Notes under the pieces: generated by a model | Told to the model about the DNA's origin: nothing | Seen by the model: the letters and a program-made list of their open reading frames with translations, nothing else | The model's database searches: none | Part shown: one piece after another, positions 25,501-34,400 of the stretch | Layout of the letters: each line of letters opens with the position of its first letter | How positions within the stretch are numbered: position 1 is the first letter of the stretch | Assembly (NCBI GenBank): GCA_013398055.1 | Contig: VZRS01004409.1 | Span: forward strand, 235,784 to 299,783 | Source of the DNA: Ifrita kowaldi | Lineage: Eukaryota; Chordata; Aves; Passeriformes; Cinclosomatidae | Length of the DNA: 64,000 nucleotides | Direction of reading: 5' to 3' | Program-made: the position numbers and the translations under genes

Positions 25501-28401
25501 CTGAGTTCTTCATGCTTAATTTACCTTAAACTGCCTCCTAATTTTCACCCTTTTTTTCACACTGCTTTTCCTCTGCTCAGTCTTACTGTATTACTGCTGC
25601 AGTTTAGTCCTGTAAAATCTTATTTGAGTTCTTTAGGGTAAGCCATGGTTTTCATCAGCAACGAACAAGGGAAGAGTTACTATCTCTTTGCATTGTAGTA
25701 GCATGAGGAACAGCAATCCTTTGAAGTGGGAGCAATCACTGGGTAGCACCTGAGTGCACATGGCTATACCAGACACACATATATCACTCTCTTAGTGACA
25801 GTATTGCTTGCTAGCATTTGCATTTGATAGATTAGATTTCTTTCTTTTCCTTTCTTTTTTTTTTTTATGACAGATGATATTCCCTCTGCTAGCAGTAAGG
25901 TTTTCTCAAGGTTTGTTCTCTTAAAAGCTAATTGTTATCAGCTCAGTCCAGATACACTGTCTGCATTTTTTAAAATTAGTACATTTTAACATCACTCCTG
26001 ATTTTCTGTCCCTGATGTATTCAGCCTGAATCAGTGTGCACAATCTCTGCTGATCAAAGCTCCCCAGAACCTGCAGCAGCAGCAAGTGCCTGTGTCCTTG
26101 TGCTGCTGTCGGAATGCAGCAGCGTGCCAGCGAGCACAGAGCCCTCTGCCACAGTCTCTGGGGAGCAGTGCATCCCACATGCAGGATACTGTTGGCTTAT
26201 TTCTGGACTTTAAGCTTTGGGACAGAGGTTTTATAGTTTCCTTTGTGGTCCAGGGCTGCCTTAACATCAGCACTGGAAATGGACTCTGAAAAGAGGGCAG
26301 GATTTACTGGGCATGCAATTTTTTGTGTTCAGCATAGCAGTCCACAAATACTTATATAGGAACAGGACTTCAGAGAGGGCATGTTGTTGTGTCCTGCAAG
26401 GACAAGCTAGTTAGTCCTTGGTTAAGTTCTTTAGCAAATATGGAGTGACTTTTCTGCCCCTGCCTTAATAAGGAATGCTTTAGTCCCATTGCAATAAATT
26501 ACTTTTAAAAATCTAGCCAAGACAACTTACATTTCCGAATCAGTCTTACACACATAATTACTGATTGTAGTTTTGCAACTTTGTTCTATGCTTAGGAAAG
26601 AGAGGCTTCAAAAAAGGAAGAAAAGGAGATTCTCATCTGCCGTCTGGAGGCATATTAGAAGTCCTCATCAAAGAAGCAAAGAATTTAACAGCAGTGAAAT
26701 CAGGAGGCACATCAGATGCTTTCGTGAAAGGGTTTGTGAGGTTTTTTTCTCCCCCTTTTTAATGACTGCACTGGATCTAATTTAAGACTTGTGTAACATA
26801 CCTATAAGCATGTGGGTACACAAAAAATTTACATAGTATGACAATATATGTGCGTTTTTATTAGATAGGCAGCATTTTATGTTGGACACTCAAAATCCAA
26901 ATTACACAGAATGCTTGGGTTTAAAAAAATGAAAATAATCCTGCATGTCTCAGTATAATGGATTTCTCATAAATGTAGGTTATGCATTATAAATGTTACA
27001 TTCAGGAAGTAATAGATATCTTACAACATTTTTCTTTGCCAGGTTTTGCTCTCAGTGCTGTTTTTCAGGCTTGCTGATTTCTAGATATGTTCTAGTTCAT
27101 AGTAATGGCTTGAGTGTTGTTACTAAATGGGGACCACAGGAAACATCCTGTCTTTAATTCCCTGGTGGAGCTTAGAATTTATCTTGGTCTTCTGGTGTGC
27201 TTAAAACTATCACTCAGCTGATACATTTCAAGTAGAAAAAGTAATTTTCATTTTTTTCTGGACAATCTCCTTCTGCTTTGAGATGGACACTGGACAAGTC
27301 GACTTCAGAGAGGCCCCTTCCAGCCAAAGTTTTTCTGACTCTGTCTATATTTAGCTTCACTGAAACAAAAAGTTTGTGGTTGAGACTTGGGGCAAGGAGA
27401 CCCAATTCCAATTTCTACTTGTGGTAACTGACAGTGTAGCAATGAGAACAAATGGAGCACAAATGCAAAATAAGCAATTCAGGCACATACTTAACTTAAT
27501 ACCAATGGGGAGATGGGGTCCTGATCCCATTTGAGTCCCTACATAACTGCCATTCATTGTCACTATTATGTGACAAACCATTTCCATATTCATTTTCCTT
27601 TTCTTTATATCCCAGATACCTGCTCCCGGATGACAGCAAAGCTACAAAACACAAAACTCCCATAGTGAAAAAGAGCGTGAACCCCCAGTGGAATCACACC
27701 TTTGCCTTCAGTGGCTTGAATTCCAGGGACATACGGAATGTCTGCCTGGAACTGACTGTGTGGGACAAGGAGTCGCTTTCCAGTAATATTTTCCTGGGAG
27801 GTGTCCGTTTGAGCACTGGAAATGGTAAGGTCCCATCTGACTCATGTTGCTTCTCTTATTCTGCTCTCCTCTTTCCTTAGCCCACGTGATTCATGTGTAT
27901 GAAGGACAGAAACATTACTGAGTGTTTTGAAAATGCATGGGAAGTTGTGGAATTTGAAAATGGAGGAAAGGCAACGTGGATAATCTGTAGATGGTTTAGT
28001 TCTTTCCTCCACTGAGTGAGGCACAAAAGTTGTGTGCCCATTTGTACTTCTGCATGGTCTGAAACAACTCAGTTTCAGTGGAGTTCGGTGACAAACTGGT
28101 GCTCTCCAGGAGCTGCCTGTTTTCAGTGTAACTCCCTGTACAGGTGGAAGTGTAAAGTGCTTGTCATTTCTCTTGTACACTGTTGTAGTAAACGAGCAGT
28201 GATGTTACCCAACTGCTTCCTAAAACAGCAAAATGCCTCATGTTTTTACAATTGTCAGGTGTAAGCAATGGCAAGGAGGTTGACTGGATGGACTCTCAAG
28301 GGGAAGAGCAGCACCTCTGGCAGAAGATGATTGACAGCCCAGGAGCTGCAGTGGAAGGGGTGTTAATGCTGAGATCCAGCATGGGGAAACGCAAACTCTG
28401 A
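1399..28401 (+). CDS. SYTL5: SYTL5 (synaptotagmin-like 5 / Slp5), last 12 coding exons, 5' partial
   Basis: Seen: twelve exons (1399-1518, 4592-4748, 6071-6200, 7988-8094, 12319-12411, 17263-17441, 18306-18408, 21560-21721, 24870-24978, 26596-26731, 27616-27824, 28259-28401) join in phase to about 548 residues and a TGA stop. The order is linker (about residues 1-210 of this part), C2A (about 215-345), C2B (about 400-520), then a tail ending near SSMGKRKL. Family knowledge: Slp5 is a Rab27 effector that tethers secretory vesicles to the plasma membrane. Its N-terminal Slp homology domain binds Rab27, and the tandem C2 domains bind phospholipid. Those N-terminal exons are not in the window. 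I recognise SYTL5 rather than another SYTL from the linker (GTPSIAVS, SRSEIDLSESF, SIRSKSVP) and from the tail-to-tail neighbour SRPX. One intron is GC-AG (6201-7987). One intron carries an assembly duplication with an N gap (18378-20968). Identity is near certain; only the first two exons are less sure. Confidence 0.95.
1519..4591 (+). other. SYTL5: SYTL5 intron
   Basis: No exon, RNA gene or recognised transposon seen. An open frame at about 3469-3987 spans low-complexity T/A-rich sequence and has no protein-like composition. The intron ends in a good pyrimidine tract (ccctcctcctctctccaccg) before the AG at 4590-4591. Confidence 0.65.
4592..4748 (+). CDS. SYTL5: SYTL5 coding exon b (Ser/Ala/Gly-rich linker)
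   Basis: Acceptor ctctccaccgcag and donor CAGG|gtaagg. It adds the last base of an Arg codon and then 52 full codons starting GSTLSL and ending MTADYSR. It is Ser/Gly/Ala/Pro rich, as expected of the disordered Slp5 linker, and is markedly more GC-rich than neighbouring exons. Phases fit on both sides. Confidence 0.8.
4749..6070 (+). other. SYTL5: SYTL5 intron
   Basis: Canonical gtaagg to tattgggcag. AT-rich, with a T homopolymer near 5757-5770. Nothing else supported. Confidence 0.7.
6071..6200 (+). CDS. SYTL5: SYTL5 coding exon c (linker)
   Basis: Starts in phase 0 (GAC ACT GGC) and encodes a stretch containing SGTPSIAVSRVSLSS, a conserved Slp5 linker motif. It ends with one base of a split Asp codon. 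The donor is the non-canonical CAG|GCAAGT. The G plus AC of the next exon restores Asp before RSRSEID, which fixes the junction at 6200/6201. Confidence 0.92.
6201..7987 (+). other. SYTL5: SYTL5 GC-AG intron
   Basis: The donor GCAAGT matches the usual GC-AG 5' splice-site consensus and the acceptor is tttgttttccag. The intron contains a 150-codon open frame at 7397-7849 with no family signature, which I treat as chance. Confidence 0.85.
7988..8094 (+). CDS. SYTL5: SYTL5 coding exon d (linker)
   Basis: Acceptor gttttccag and donor AATTG|gtgagt. Encodes RSRSEIDLSESFSEG then SIRSKSVPSALDQEL, the acidic and Ser-rich Slp5 linker. Ends in phase 0. Confidence 0.95.
8095..12318 (+). other. SYTL5: SYTL5 intron with an assembly duplication
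   Basis: Holds two near-identical 310-bp blocks around an N at 11014, listed separately. Otherwise AT-rich and without a supported exon. An exon-like stretch at 10530-10612 is rejected because it has no counterpart in SYTL5. Confidence 0.75.
10697..11323. repeat. Direct duplication of about 310 bp flanking a single N (probable unmerged contig overlap)
   Basis: About 10697-11013 and 11015-11323 are nearly identical. They differ in T-tract lengths and a few substitutions (for example ggtaacagt against ggcaacagt). Copy 1 ends exactly at the N at 11014 and copy 2 starts just after it. That is the picture of two contig ends sharing sequence that were placed side by side and not merged. Confidence 0.85.
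12319..12411 (+). CDS. SYTL5: SYTL5 coding exon e (linker)
   Basis: 31 codons in phase 0 at both ends: GYLDETEEDIDDIV, then SGLST before the donor gtaaga. The acidic run and SGLST match the Slp5 segment just before C2A. Confidence 0.93.
12412..17262 (+). other. SYTL5: SYTL5 intron
   Basis: A 4.9-kb AT-rich intron ending in ttcccctccag. It holds a (CTTT)n-type pyrimidine tract at about 15337-15387. No other element seen. Confidence 0.75.
15337..15387. repeat. CT-rich microsatellite, (CTTT)n type
   Basis: About 50 bases of almost pure C/T built from imperfect tctc and tttc units, within a SYTL5 intron. Confidence 0.85.
17263..17441 (+). CDS. SYTL5: SYTL5 coding exon f (start of C2A)
   Basis: Begins ACA AGC ATT and encodes SMMSVYSETGDYGNV, then GEILLSINYIYKTGALNIL (first strands of C2A) and RNLAIADERKQRTD. 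It ends with two bases of the Pro codon of TDPYVK. The MMSVYSE...GDYGNV lead into C2A is diagnostic for the Slp family. Confidence 0.97.
17442..18305 (+). other. SYTL5: SYTL5 intron
   Basis: Canonical gtaagc to ctctgcag, AT-rich, nothing else seen. Confidence 0.75.
18306..18408 (+). CDS. SYTL5: SYTL5 coding exon g (C2A)
   Basis: Completes TDPYVKAYLLPDKSR, then encodes a basic run (SKRKTKVK) and NPEFNETLK. The Asp of DPYVK, one of the C2 calcium-site positions, is present. The basic run fits acidic-phospholipid binding. The last 31 bases recur at 20479-20509 in the duplicated block. Confidence 0.97.
18378..20968. repeat. 490-bp direct duplication (18378-18867 and 20479-20968), probably a haplotype or assembly duplicate
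   Basis: The two blocks align base for base with a constant offset of 2101 and no indels. I see three substitutions (18469 T against C, 18525 G against A, 18693 C against T), about 0.6 percent. Copy 1 ends at the N at 18868 and copy 2 begins exactly at the end of the N gap. Each block includes the last 31 bases of C2A exon g. Confidence 0.9.
19957..20478. other. Assembly gap, 522 Ns
   Basis: Unsequenced run preceded by an A homopolymer of about 20 bases (19919-19939). It lies wholly inside a SYTL5 intron. Confidence 0.99.
21305..21322. repeat. (TTTA)n microsatellite ending at a single N
   Basis: atttatttatttatttatt runs into the N at 21322, so the assembly probably broke at this microsatellite. 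Confidence 0.8.
21560..21721 (+). CDS. SYTL5: SYTL5 coding exon h (end of C2A)
   Basis: 54 codons, phase 0 at both ends, acceptor gttggtag and donor CCCAAG|gtaagg. Encodes YVISHSQLETRTLQLSVWHY and DRFGRNSFLGEVEIPF, then DEWFVLQPK. Against the synaptotagmin-1 loop VYDFDRFSKHDIIGE, the first Asp is His and the last is Ser. The C2A calcium site is therefore incomplete, as is usual for Slp proteins. Confidence 0.98.
21722..24869 (+). other. SYTL5: SYTL5 intron with a CR1 fragment
   Basis: AT-rich. A CR1 3' end lies at about 23975-24082 and a T homopolymer near 23700-23714. Ends in a (TTTG)n pyrimidine tract before ctcctcag. No other feature seen. Confidence 0.75.
23975..24082 (-). mobile_element. 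CR1 LINE 3'-end fragment, minus orientation
   Basis: Contains tcatagaaccacagaatgg, ggttggaagggacctt and gaccaggttgct, the reverse complement of the conserved CR1 3' end. The right edge fades beyond 24082. Confidence 0.85.
24870..24978 (+). CDS. SYTL5: SYTL5 coding exon i (C2A-C2B linker)
   Basis: Encodes VEVVTDFGLQYKGELTVVLR, then YIPPDRSLMLPLGQFQ, and ends with one base of a Gly codon. GLQYKGELTVVLRYIPP is strongly conserved in Slp4 and Slp5. Confidence 0.97.
24979..26595 (+). other. SYTL5: SYTL5 intron with a CR1 fragment
   Basis: Holds a CR1 3' fragment at about 25101-25230. The rest is unremarkable, with a weak acceptor (ctatgcttag). Confidence 0.75.
25101..25230 (-). mobile_element. 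CR1 LINE 3'-end fragment, minus orientation
   Basis: catagaatcacagaatg, ggttggaatggacctgaaag and accaggttgctcaaggcc follow the reverse CR1 3' consensus. A short truncated copy. Confidence 0.85.
26596..26731 (+). CDS. SYTL5: SYTL5 coding exon j (start of C2B)
   Basis: Encodes KRGFKKGRKGDSHLPSGGIL and EVLIKEAKNLTAVKSGG, then TSDAFVK and two bases of Gly. The donor GG|gtttgt is weak at +3 and +4, but the codon joins correctly to YLLPDDSK. In loop 1 a Lys (AVKSGG) stands where synaptotagmin C2B has Asp. Confidence 0.96.
26732..27615 (+). other. SYTL5: SYTL5 intron
   Basis: gtttgt to tatatcccag. Nothing recognised. Confidence 0.75.
27616..27824 (+). CDS. SYTL5: SYTL5 coding exon k (core of C2B)
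   Basis: Encodes YLLPDDSKATKHKT, KKSVNPQWNHTFAFSG and NVCLELTVWDKESLSSNIF, then LGGVRLSTGN. The NPQWNHTF core and WDKE loop are typical of the Slp C2B domain. The acidic positions are only partly kept (Asp, then Glu, then Ile). Confidence 0.98.
27825..28258 (+). other. SYTL5: SYTL5 last intron
   Basis: Short intron, gtaagg to attgtcag. Nothing else seen. Confidence 0.8.
28259..28401 (+). CDS. SYTL5: SYTL5 last coding exon (C-terminus and stop)
   Basis: Completes a Gly codon, then encodes VSNGKEVDWMDSQGEEQ, LWQKMIDSPGA, GVLMLRSSMGKRKL and TGA. The EEQxLWQKM and GVLMLRSSMGK motifs are the conserved Slp C-terminus. Confidence 0.97.
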
Positions 28402-31400
28402 AGGACTTTAATTGCTGGGGGTGCTTCAGCGGTGTCCAGGCTCGTGTCACTTTGCCCATTTGAACGTGAGAAGGGTTGTACTCTTTGCCTTGGATATTAA
28501 GGCTCTGCGTGAGATTTTAATGCATTCTGCACTTTCATGTACGTGTTTTTTACCCAAGCTTCTTGTGTGAATTGTTTCTCCTGAAGCCAGTGAGAACTGG
28601 GCCTTGTACAGAGATCAGACTGGCTTTCTCTGTCCCTTCTGGCAGCTGGTGTGCAGCTGATGAACACTTGGCCTGAGGGCTGCTCAGAGTGAGCAAATTC
28701 TCTCGCTGGTCATTTAGTGAGTAATGCCATGTTTATGAATCTCCTGGCTCAGAGATGGCCTAGAAGGCAGCAGTGGCACAGTACAAGCAGATTCAGAGCG
28801 AGTCTGTGCTTTGGTGTATATAAGTTAAGAAGCTATAATGTTCTGAAGGATAACAAACAGTGTTTCTTTATCATGTTTGCTTGTTGGGCTGTGCAGCGGT
28901 GCAGCACGACAGGCTTGGGACCAAAAACGCAATGAAGGAGGGCCAGTACTTGGTTCAGTGAAAATCAAAAAGCCTCTTATGAAAATAAATCATAACAAAT
29001 CCTCAAACAGTGTCCAGAACTACATGATGCTACTGTGTTTTTCACTCAGTTGACAGCTCTAGCTGAGACCTTCTGACGTCATTGAACAGAGGGAATATGT
29101 CCACATGCCAGTCCCCATCTGATGTGTCGCTGAGATGAGACACCCACCAGGTTTGGACAGAGTTGATTCAACAGATTGTGTAGAACAGAATGAGATTAAA
29201 GCACGTGCCAAAATGATTTGCATAACTGTAAAATCTTCCCTGAATGGGCTGGGGTCCCATTCAGGCCCATGCACATTAACTATAACCCAAGTAGGACTTT
29301 TTTTCTCCTGAACATCCCCCAGTTGGATTTAAGGAAGAATGGCCAATTCGATCATTAATCGTATTAACCGTGACAATTGTTCAACAGTAGTTTTGTGATT
29401 CCTCAAGGTATAAGACAAAGGAAGATCAGGAAACTTAGTGAACAGCATTTCTTCTGAATTTTCCACAATTAGAACACAGCTTTCTATTTGCACTGGTGAA
29501 TTAATCTACAGCCATTCCTACATTTTTTTTCCCCCCAAAGTTTATTGCAAGAAATCTAGATTGAACAACAGAATATGAACAGATAGCTAAGCAACTACAG
29601 CTGGAGATTTTGATATCATTAGCTGTCCTAGGGTACAATTAAGTACATGTATTTAGAGCTGAATTCAAAATGTTAAAATGTAAATTATTTTCCTTTTAAG
29701 ATATTTAAAGTGGCTGGAAACTGCAGGGAAGTTTACAACCAGTCTTCTAAAATCCTAATATTATAGGATAATAAAAGTACTTATTTGTGTTAAAAATAGC
29801 AGTTTTAATAAAATTATTTGTTTCATTATGCATAAGTTATTTCAAAATTCTGGTATGACTTTTAAAAGTCATTGGAGGTACTGCTTGTACTGCTTGCCCA
29901 GTTGGAGACTCACCATTTTCAGGAATTAGCAAATCATCTTTGAAAATGAAAATTCTCCTACAGACTCTCACATTGGGAACTGAAAGTCAGTGGTTACTCA
30001 AGAAAACTGACTTCATTTTCCTTCTTTATCTTTTCTTCATTTTCTTCTAAAGTTCTGTTCAAACTGGGCAGCGAGGGAAGTGTAGTTTGGTTTTAGCTGA
30101 CTTTTAATTTTCCCAACCAAAATGATTCTGTCATTCTACAATTCTGTGTCGCAGATGCCGTGAGCTGATAAATTAGAGCACAAATATCAAGCACATAACA
30201 TTTTATGACCTTGTTCTTATCACATGTTCTTGCCTTTAAGTATTAGATTATTTTTTTATCAGTATCTTCCAAAGTGAAAACAAACCTGACTTTTGACACC
30301 TAAACTACCTCTCTCTTTAACAGAATTGTTTTGAATTGTCTTGGTTGTTCGTACTACAAACCTGAATTTATTTTGGGAATAATGATATTACATTGACATG
30401 TAGGCACAAACTTGATTTTTTTTCTTTTGCTAGAAGTTATTTCAAACAATTAAAGCTTGTTGAATCTAAAGAAAATGGTTCTTCGAGGTAAAATTCCAGC
30501 TAGAGTTTTAGAGTAACATTGTGCTGTTGAATGGTTTGCTTTGACTCATTTTGACAGTGAAAATGGCAGAAATAGTAACACAAAAACTCCTCCCAGTTGG
30601 ACCTTGGAATGGGCATCTTTTCATTTGCCAAACTGAAAAACTTTAAACAATTTTAAATTGAATTTACTTTTGCATGGAGCATGAGCATTTGCCTAATTTC
30701 TGAATGGCACTTCCTAACCTTCTAAGCATGAGCATTTCAGCTAAATCATGTCTTGCTTTGAAACAAAAAAGTTTGTACTTTACTGCTTCAACTTCTGCCC
30801 ATTTTGGTCCTAAGGCCGATTTTGTGATGAATGGTCTCATCTGGAAAGTCCCACCCAGCACATACATGGGCTTTAAGCTCTGCCTTTCCTTTCAAAGGGC
30901 CAAAATGTTGCTCTGAGCCCACACCTGAAATGACAGGCTGGGCTGTGAACAGGCTGCAGTTCAGCATATGGAAGGAACAGTTTCACCTGGGAAGTAATTC
31001 TGGCCAAGGTGGTGGTGTCTGCCATTGATGGGCTTTGGAGTAGAACAGTGAAATTACCTCCTGGCTTAGCAGGGACAGTGCTGCAGCAGGGTGTCAATAT
31101 AAAAGGTACCTCGGAGAGATGATGAGCATCAGATAAACACTGGAGCAATTTATAAAGTTTTGCTGTTCTCTGATGTTATCAGCTCATTTGTAGGAATCAT
31201 CTGATTTATGGAAAATGTCACATTTAATTATGTCTCTCATCTCCTTGTTCTCTTCCTCTGTAAAGATGGTTTACGGTTTGGAAAAAGCACAAGATGATTA
31301 ACTGCAGATCTGATTTCTTGTTTCCAGGATATTTGAATTAATTGTCCATAATTGCACGTCATCATGTACCGTGTGTTACCAGGCTGAACAGGAAGACAGA

Positions 31401-34400
31401 AAGCCAGGAATTAGACCAAAGCCTTCCTTTTCTATATGTGTTTATGGTATTGAAGGTGCATTAATGGTTTATTCAAAGCTAATTTTTAGGAGGAAATAGC
31501 CACAATTTTAACATTGATTCATAAACTCCTGCCCTGCGTATATAAATACAGTAGAGCTGACATTTCTGAAGTTGTTTTCTACACAGACCTGAACAACTAA
31601 AGCTGCAGCAGTGCAGAAGAAATCAGCTCTATGGTGGGTTTGGAAAATGTGTTACAAAACACACTTTACTCTGATACATATTTTTCCAGTAAGGTTTGTG
31701 ATTAAATTTTGAGGGTTTGACTAATTGAAGAAGAACAAAAGTACAAGTTTTGCTGTAAAAAGTCAAGTGGGGCCAGTAAATACATCAATAGACAGTGCCA
31801 GTATCTATCAAAAAAAGCTGATGCTGAGGGCTTTCCAAGCCCTGCCAACAGATTTTGGTACCCTGCCCTGCACTCTGGTGGTTTTTTCTGCCAGCTATAT
31901 GGGGACTTTAGGCTTCCCAACCTGCTTGCATGTTGAGTTACCAAAAGCAGGGGAAAACAGGTTAGAAATGTCCTCCCCATCTCCTCTACCTCCACCACAT
32001 CACACGAATGAGATGAGAGGAAAGCTGCAAAGACTGAGGGATGATGTTGCCATCTTCCTGTGCTAATCCAAGTGCCACTGCCCTCCTTGGATCCCTTTAA
32101 GAAGCCACATTTTTTCATCTTTCTTTCTGAGCTGGAATGGTTTGAGAGAGAAAGCATTGTGATGGTGAGCATGTTTTGATCATTGTGCATTCAACTGGAA
32201 GCTTTTTCTTCTGTGCCTCTTCTACTACAGATTATGCTGAGGTAGCATGAAGCATTTTTATATATTAATTTTTGATTTTTCTTTTCCTGACTGGTTAAGC
32301 CCTGTTAAATGCAATTATTCTAAGTTGTATTCTGCAAAATATCAACTATAACAGCAGAGCAACCTTTGAGCATCCACTGGTCCTAATTGATAAGGAGAAG
32401 TAACAGGAGGGTTGCATTTAGTCTGGCATAATTTTGACTTCTTGGTGGGTCTGCACATTGCCCAGCTTCAGGAATGTAAAGTTTGCAGTTTGCTCTGTAG
32501 CATCAATGAAGAAAAAGCCTGCTTGGATCTCTTACACCTCTGGAGAAGAGATGAGAGCCCTATTTCCACAGCTGTCTGGTTTGTGGGCTCACACAAGATA
32601 ATAAGAGTTGTACCTGAATGTTTGCAAGGGTGTCTCTTCCCTTCATTTCTCCCTTCAGTTCAGCAGCCCTGACCAGAAGGTTCTCCCTGGACACTCATCC
32701 CCAGTGTCTGGGAGGAGGCAGCATTCAGAAGTGAAGGGAGAGCCCCACTTATTTTCTTCTAAATGAGGTGAAGATTGGAATTTTCCTTTGCTAACATACA
32801 GTATTGATTTTCAGCACTTTGCCACCATGACAGAAACTAGTATCTTCTGAGACCTGGCCCATGCACTTTATAAACTTGTTTTTTTAAAGTAATTTTAAAA
32901 ATATGTTTTTTTAAAATTTATTTTTTACCCCCAGAGATGTTAACATTTGAGAACCCTAGAGAAATGGTGGTGAATTCCAGAACAGGATGCAGATTTCTAT
33001 TTGCAGTGATGGCCTTTACCATAGCTCAGCAGGAGATGCTGAGAAGCACGCTAGCAGAACCTTACCACTGTGCCCATGAACTTCCCACCCGGTGATTTCA
33101 TGTTTGCAAATGCTGTTTAATAAGTGGTAATAATACAGTGTTACTTATACTGTGTATATTGACACTGGAAACTGAATCTCAGCTTACTTTCTAGGTGGTT
33201 TTTAGGTTTTTTTATTTAGATTATTTATTTCAACAATTCTGCTTTGTGGCAGTAACGTATATATGGCTGTGTGCTACTGCTCCTGACAGCTCTGTAGATT
33301 TCTGAGGAGAGTTCTAATTGCTGAGGTTTGCCTAAAGCCAAGCACAGTCATTTGCTGCAGCAATTAGAGAATGTCACATATCCCTCGTGCTGCCTTTGTT
33401 CTGCTTAAAATCTGTTGCTAGCAATGTGTTTAATTATTCTTCTGGACATGAATGGTAATAGCAGTAAATGGCATTGCAGTATGTTAAGTTCTGCCCAAAT
33501 CAAGACAAAGCAAAGTTTTCTGCTGAGAGCATTTTTTGTACTGTGCATTGTACATTGTTTTGTGGACAAAGGTGGCTGTTTTCAGCTGTTGTCAAGACTT
33601 CTGTTATGTCTTTTAAATTAAAATACTGAAATGTTGCTGTCTTTCTCTCTCCTAAAATGAATTACAGCAAACTATGTCTCCAGGGAACATCCCATATTAT
33701 CTCATTCAAGTGATGACTAATGCAAGAGGCCGGGCATGTCTTCAGAGGTGGGACTCCATTGGTGGTGTCTATTTTTTTGGTCTTAAAAACACTTAAAAGC
33801 ATAGAAATTCAGCTATTTTTTCTTTCAGAAGCATTACATCTGATTTTTTTAATATGCAGTTCTAAGAAATAGGGAAATGCACTGTTCTCTTCCTTCTTGT
33901 TACAAAATTATTTTACATGTGCTTTAACTCTGACCTTTCCTCCATCCCTGAATCTCCTGCCTCTTCCCTAGTTCAAGGTCCTGCCCACCTGAAAATCCAG
34001 GTATGTTCAAAATGCATCTTTTCTGTAATTGCTAGTTCTGATTTATTTTTTATTATTTTTACAAGGAAAAACAACAAGCAACCGACCCCTCAATTTACAC
34101 TTTCAGCAGAGTCATGTTCACTTCAGCTTACCTCAGAGCTGAGGGCTCTCTTGCATCTTGTGGTTCTCCAGTTCCCTGGGCTTTTGTGTCTTGCTGTGGC
34201 TTCCCCAGTGAGAAATGAGGCAAACCCTGCTCCTGGGCTCTGGGCTTGCCTCTGCTCACTTTGGAGCAGTCCAAAAGCCTGGCTCAGTTCCTGTGCCCAG
34301 GTTAAGGGGAGGCCACCTCAGCAGGGCTCAGGGGTCTCTTGGTGTGGTTTGGGCACAGGGTCTTTTGCCCTCATACCACTCTTGTCTAGCTCGCCCCTGT

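Noticed and set aside
31702..32190. 162-codon open frame on the - strand
   Set aside because: No domain or conserved motif. Overlapping open frames on the opposite strand suggest chance.
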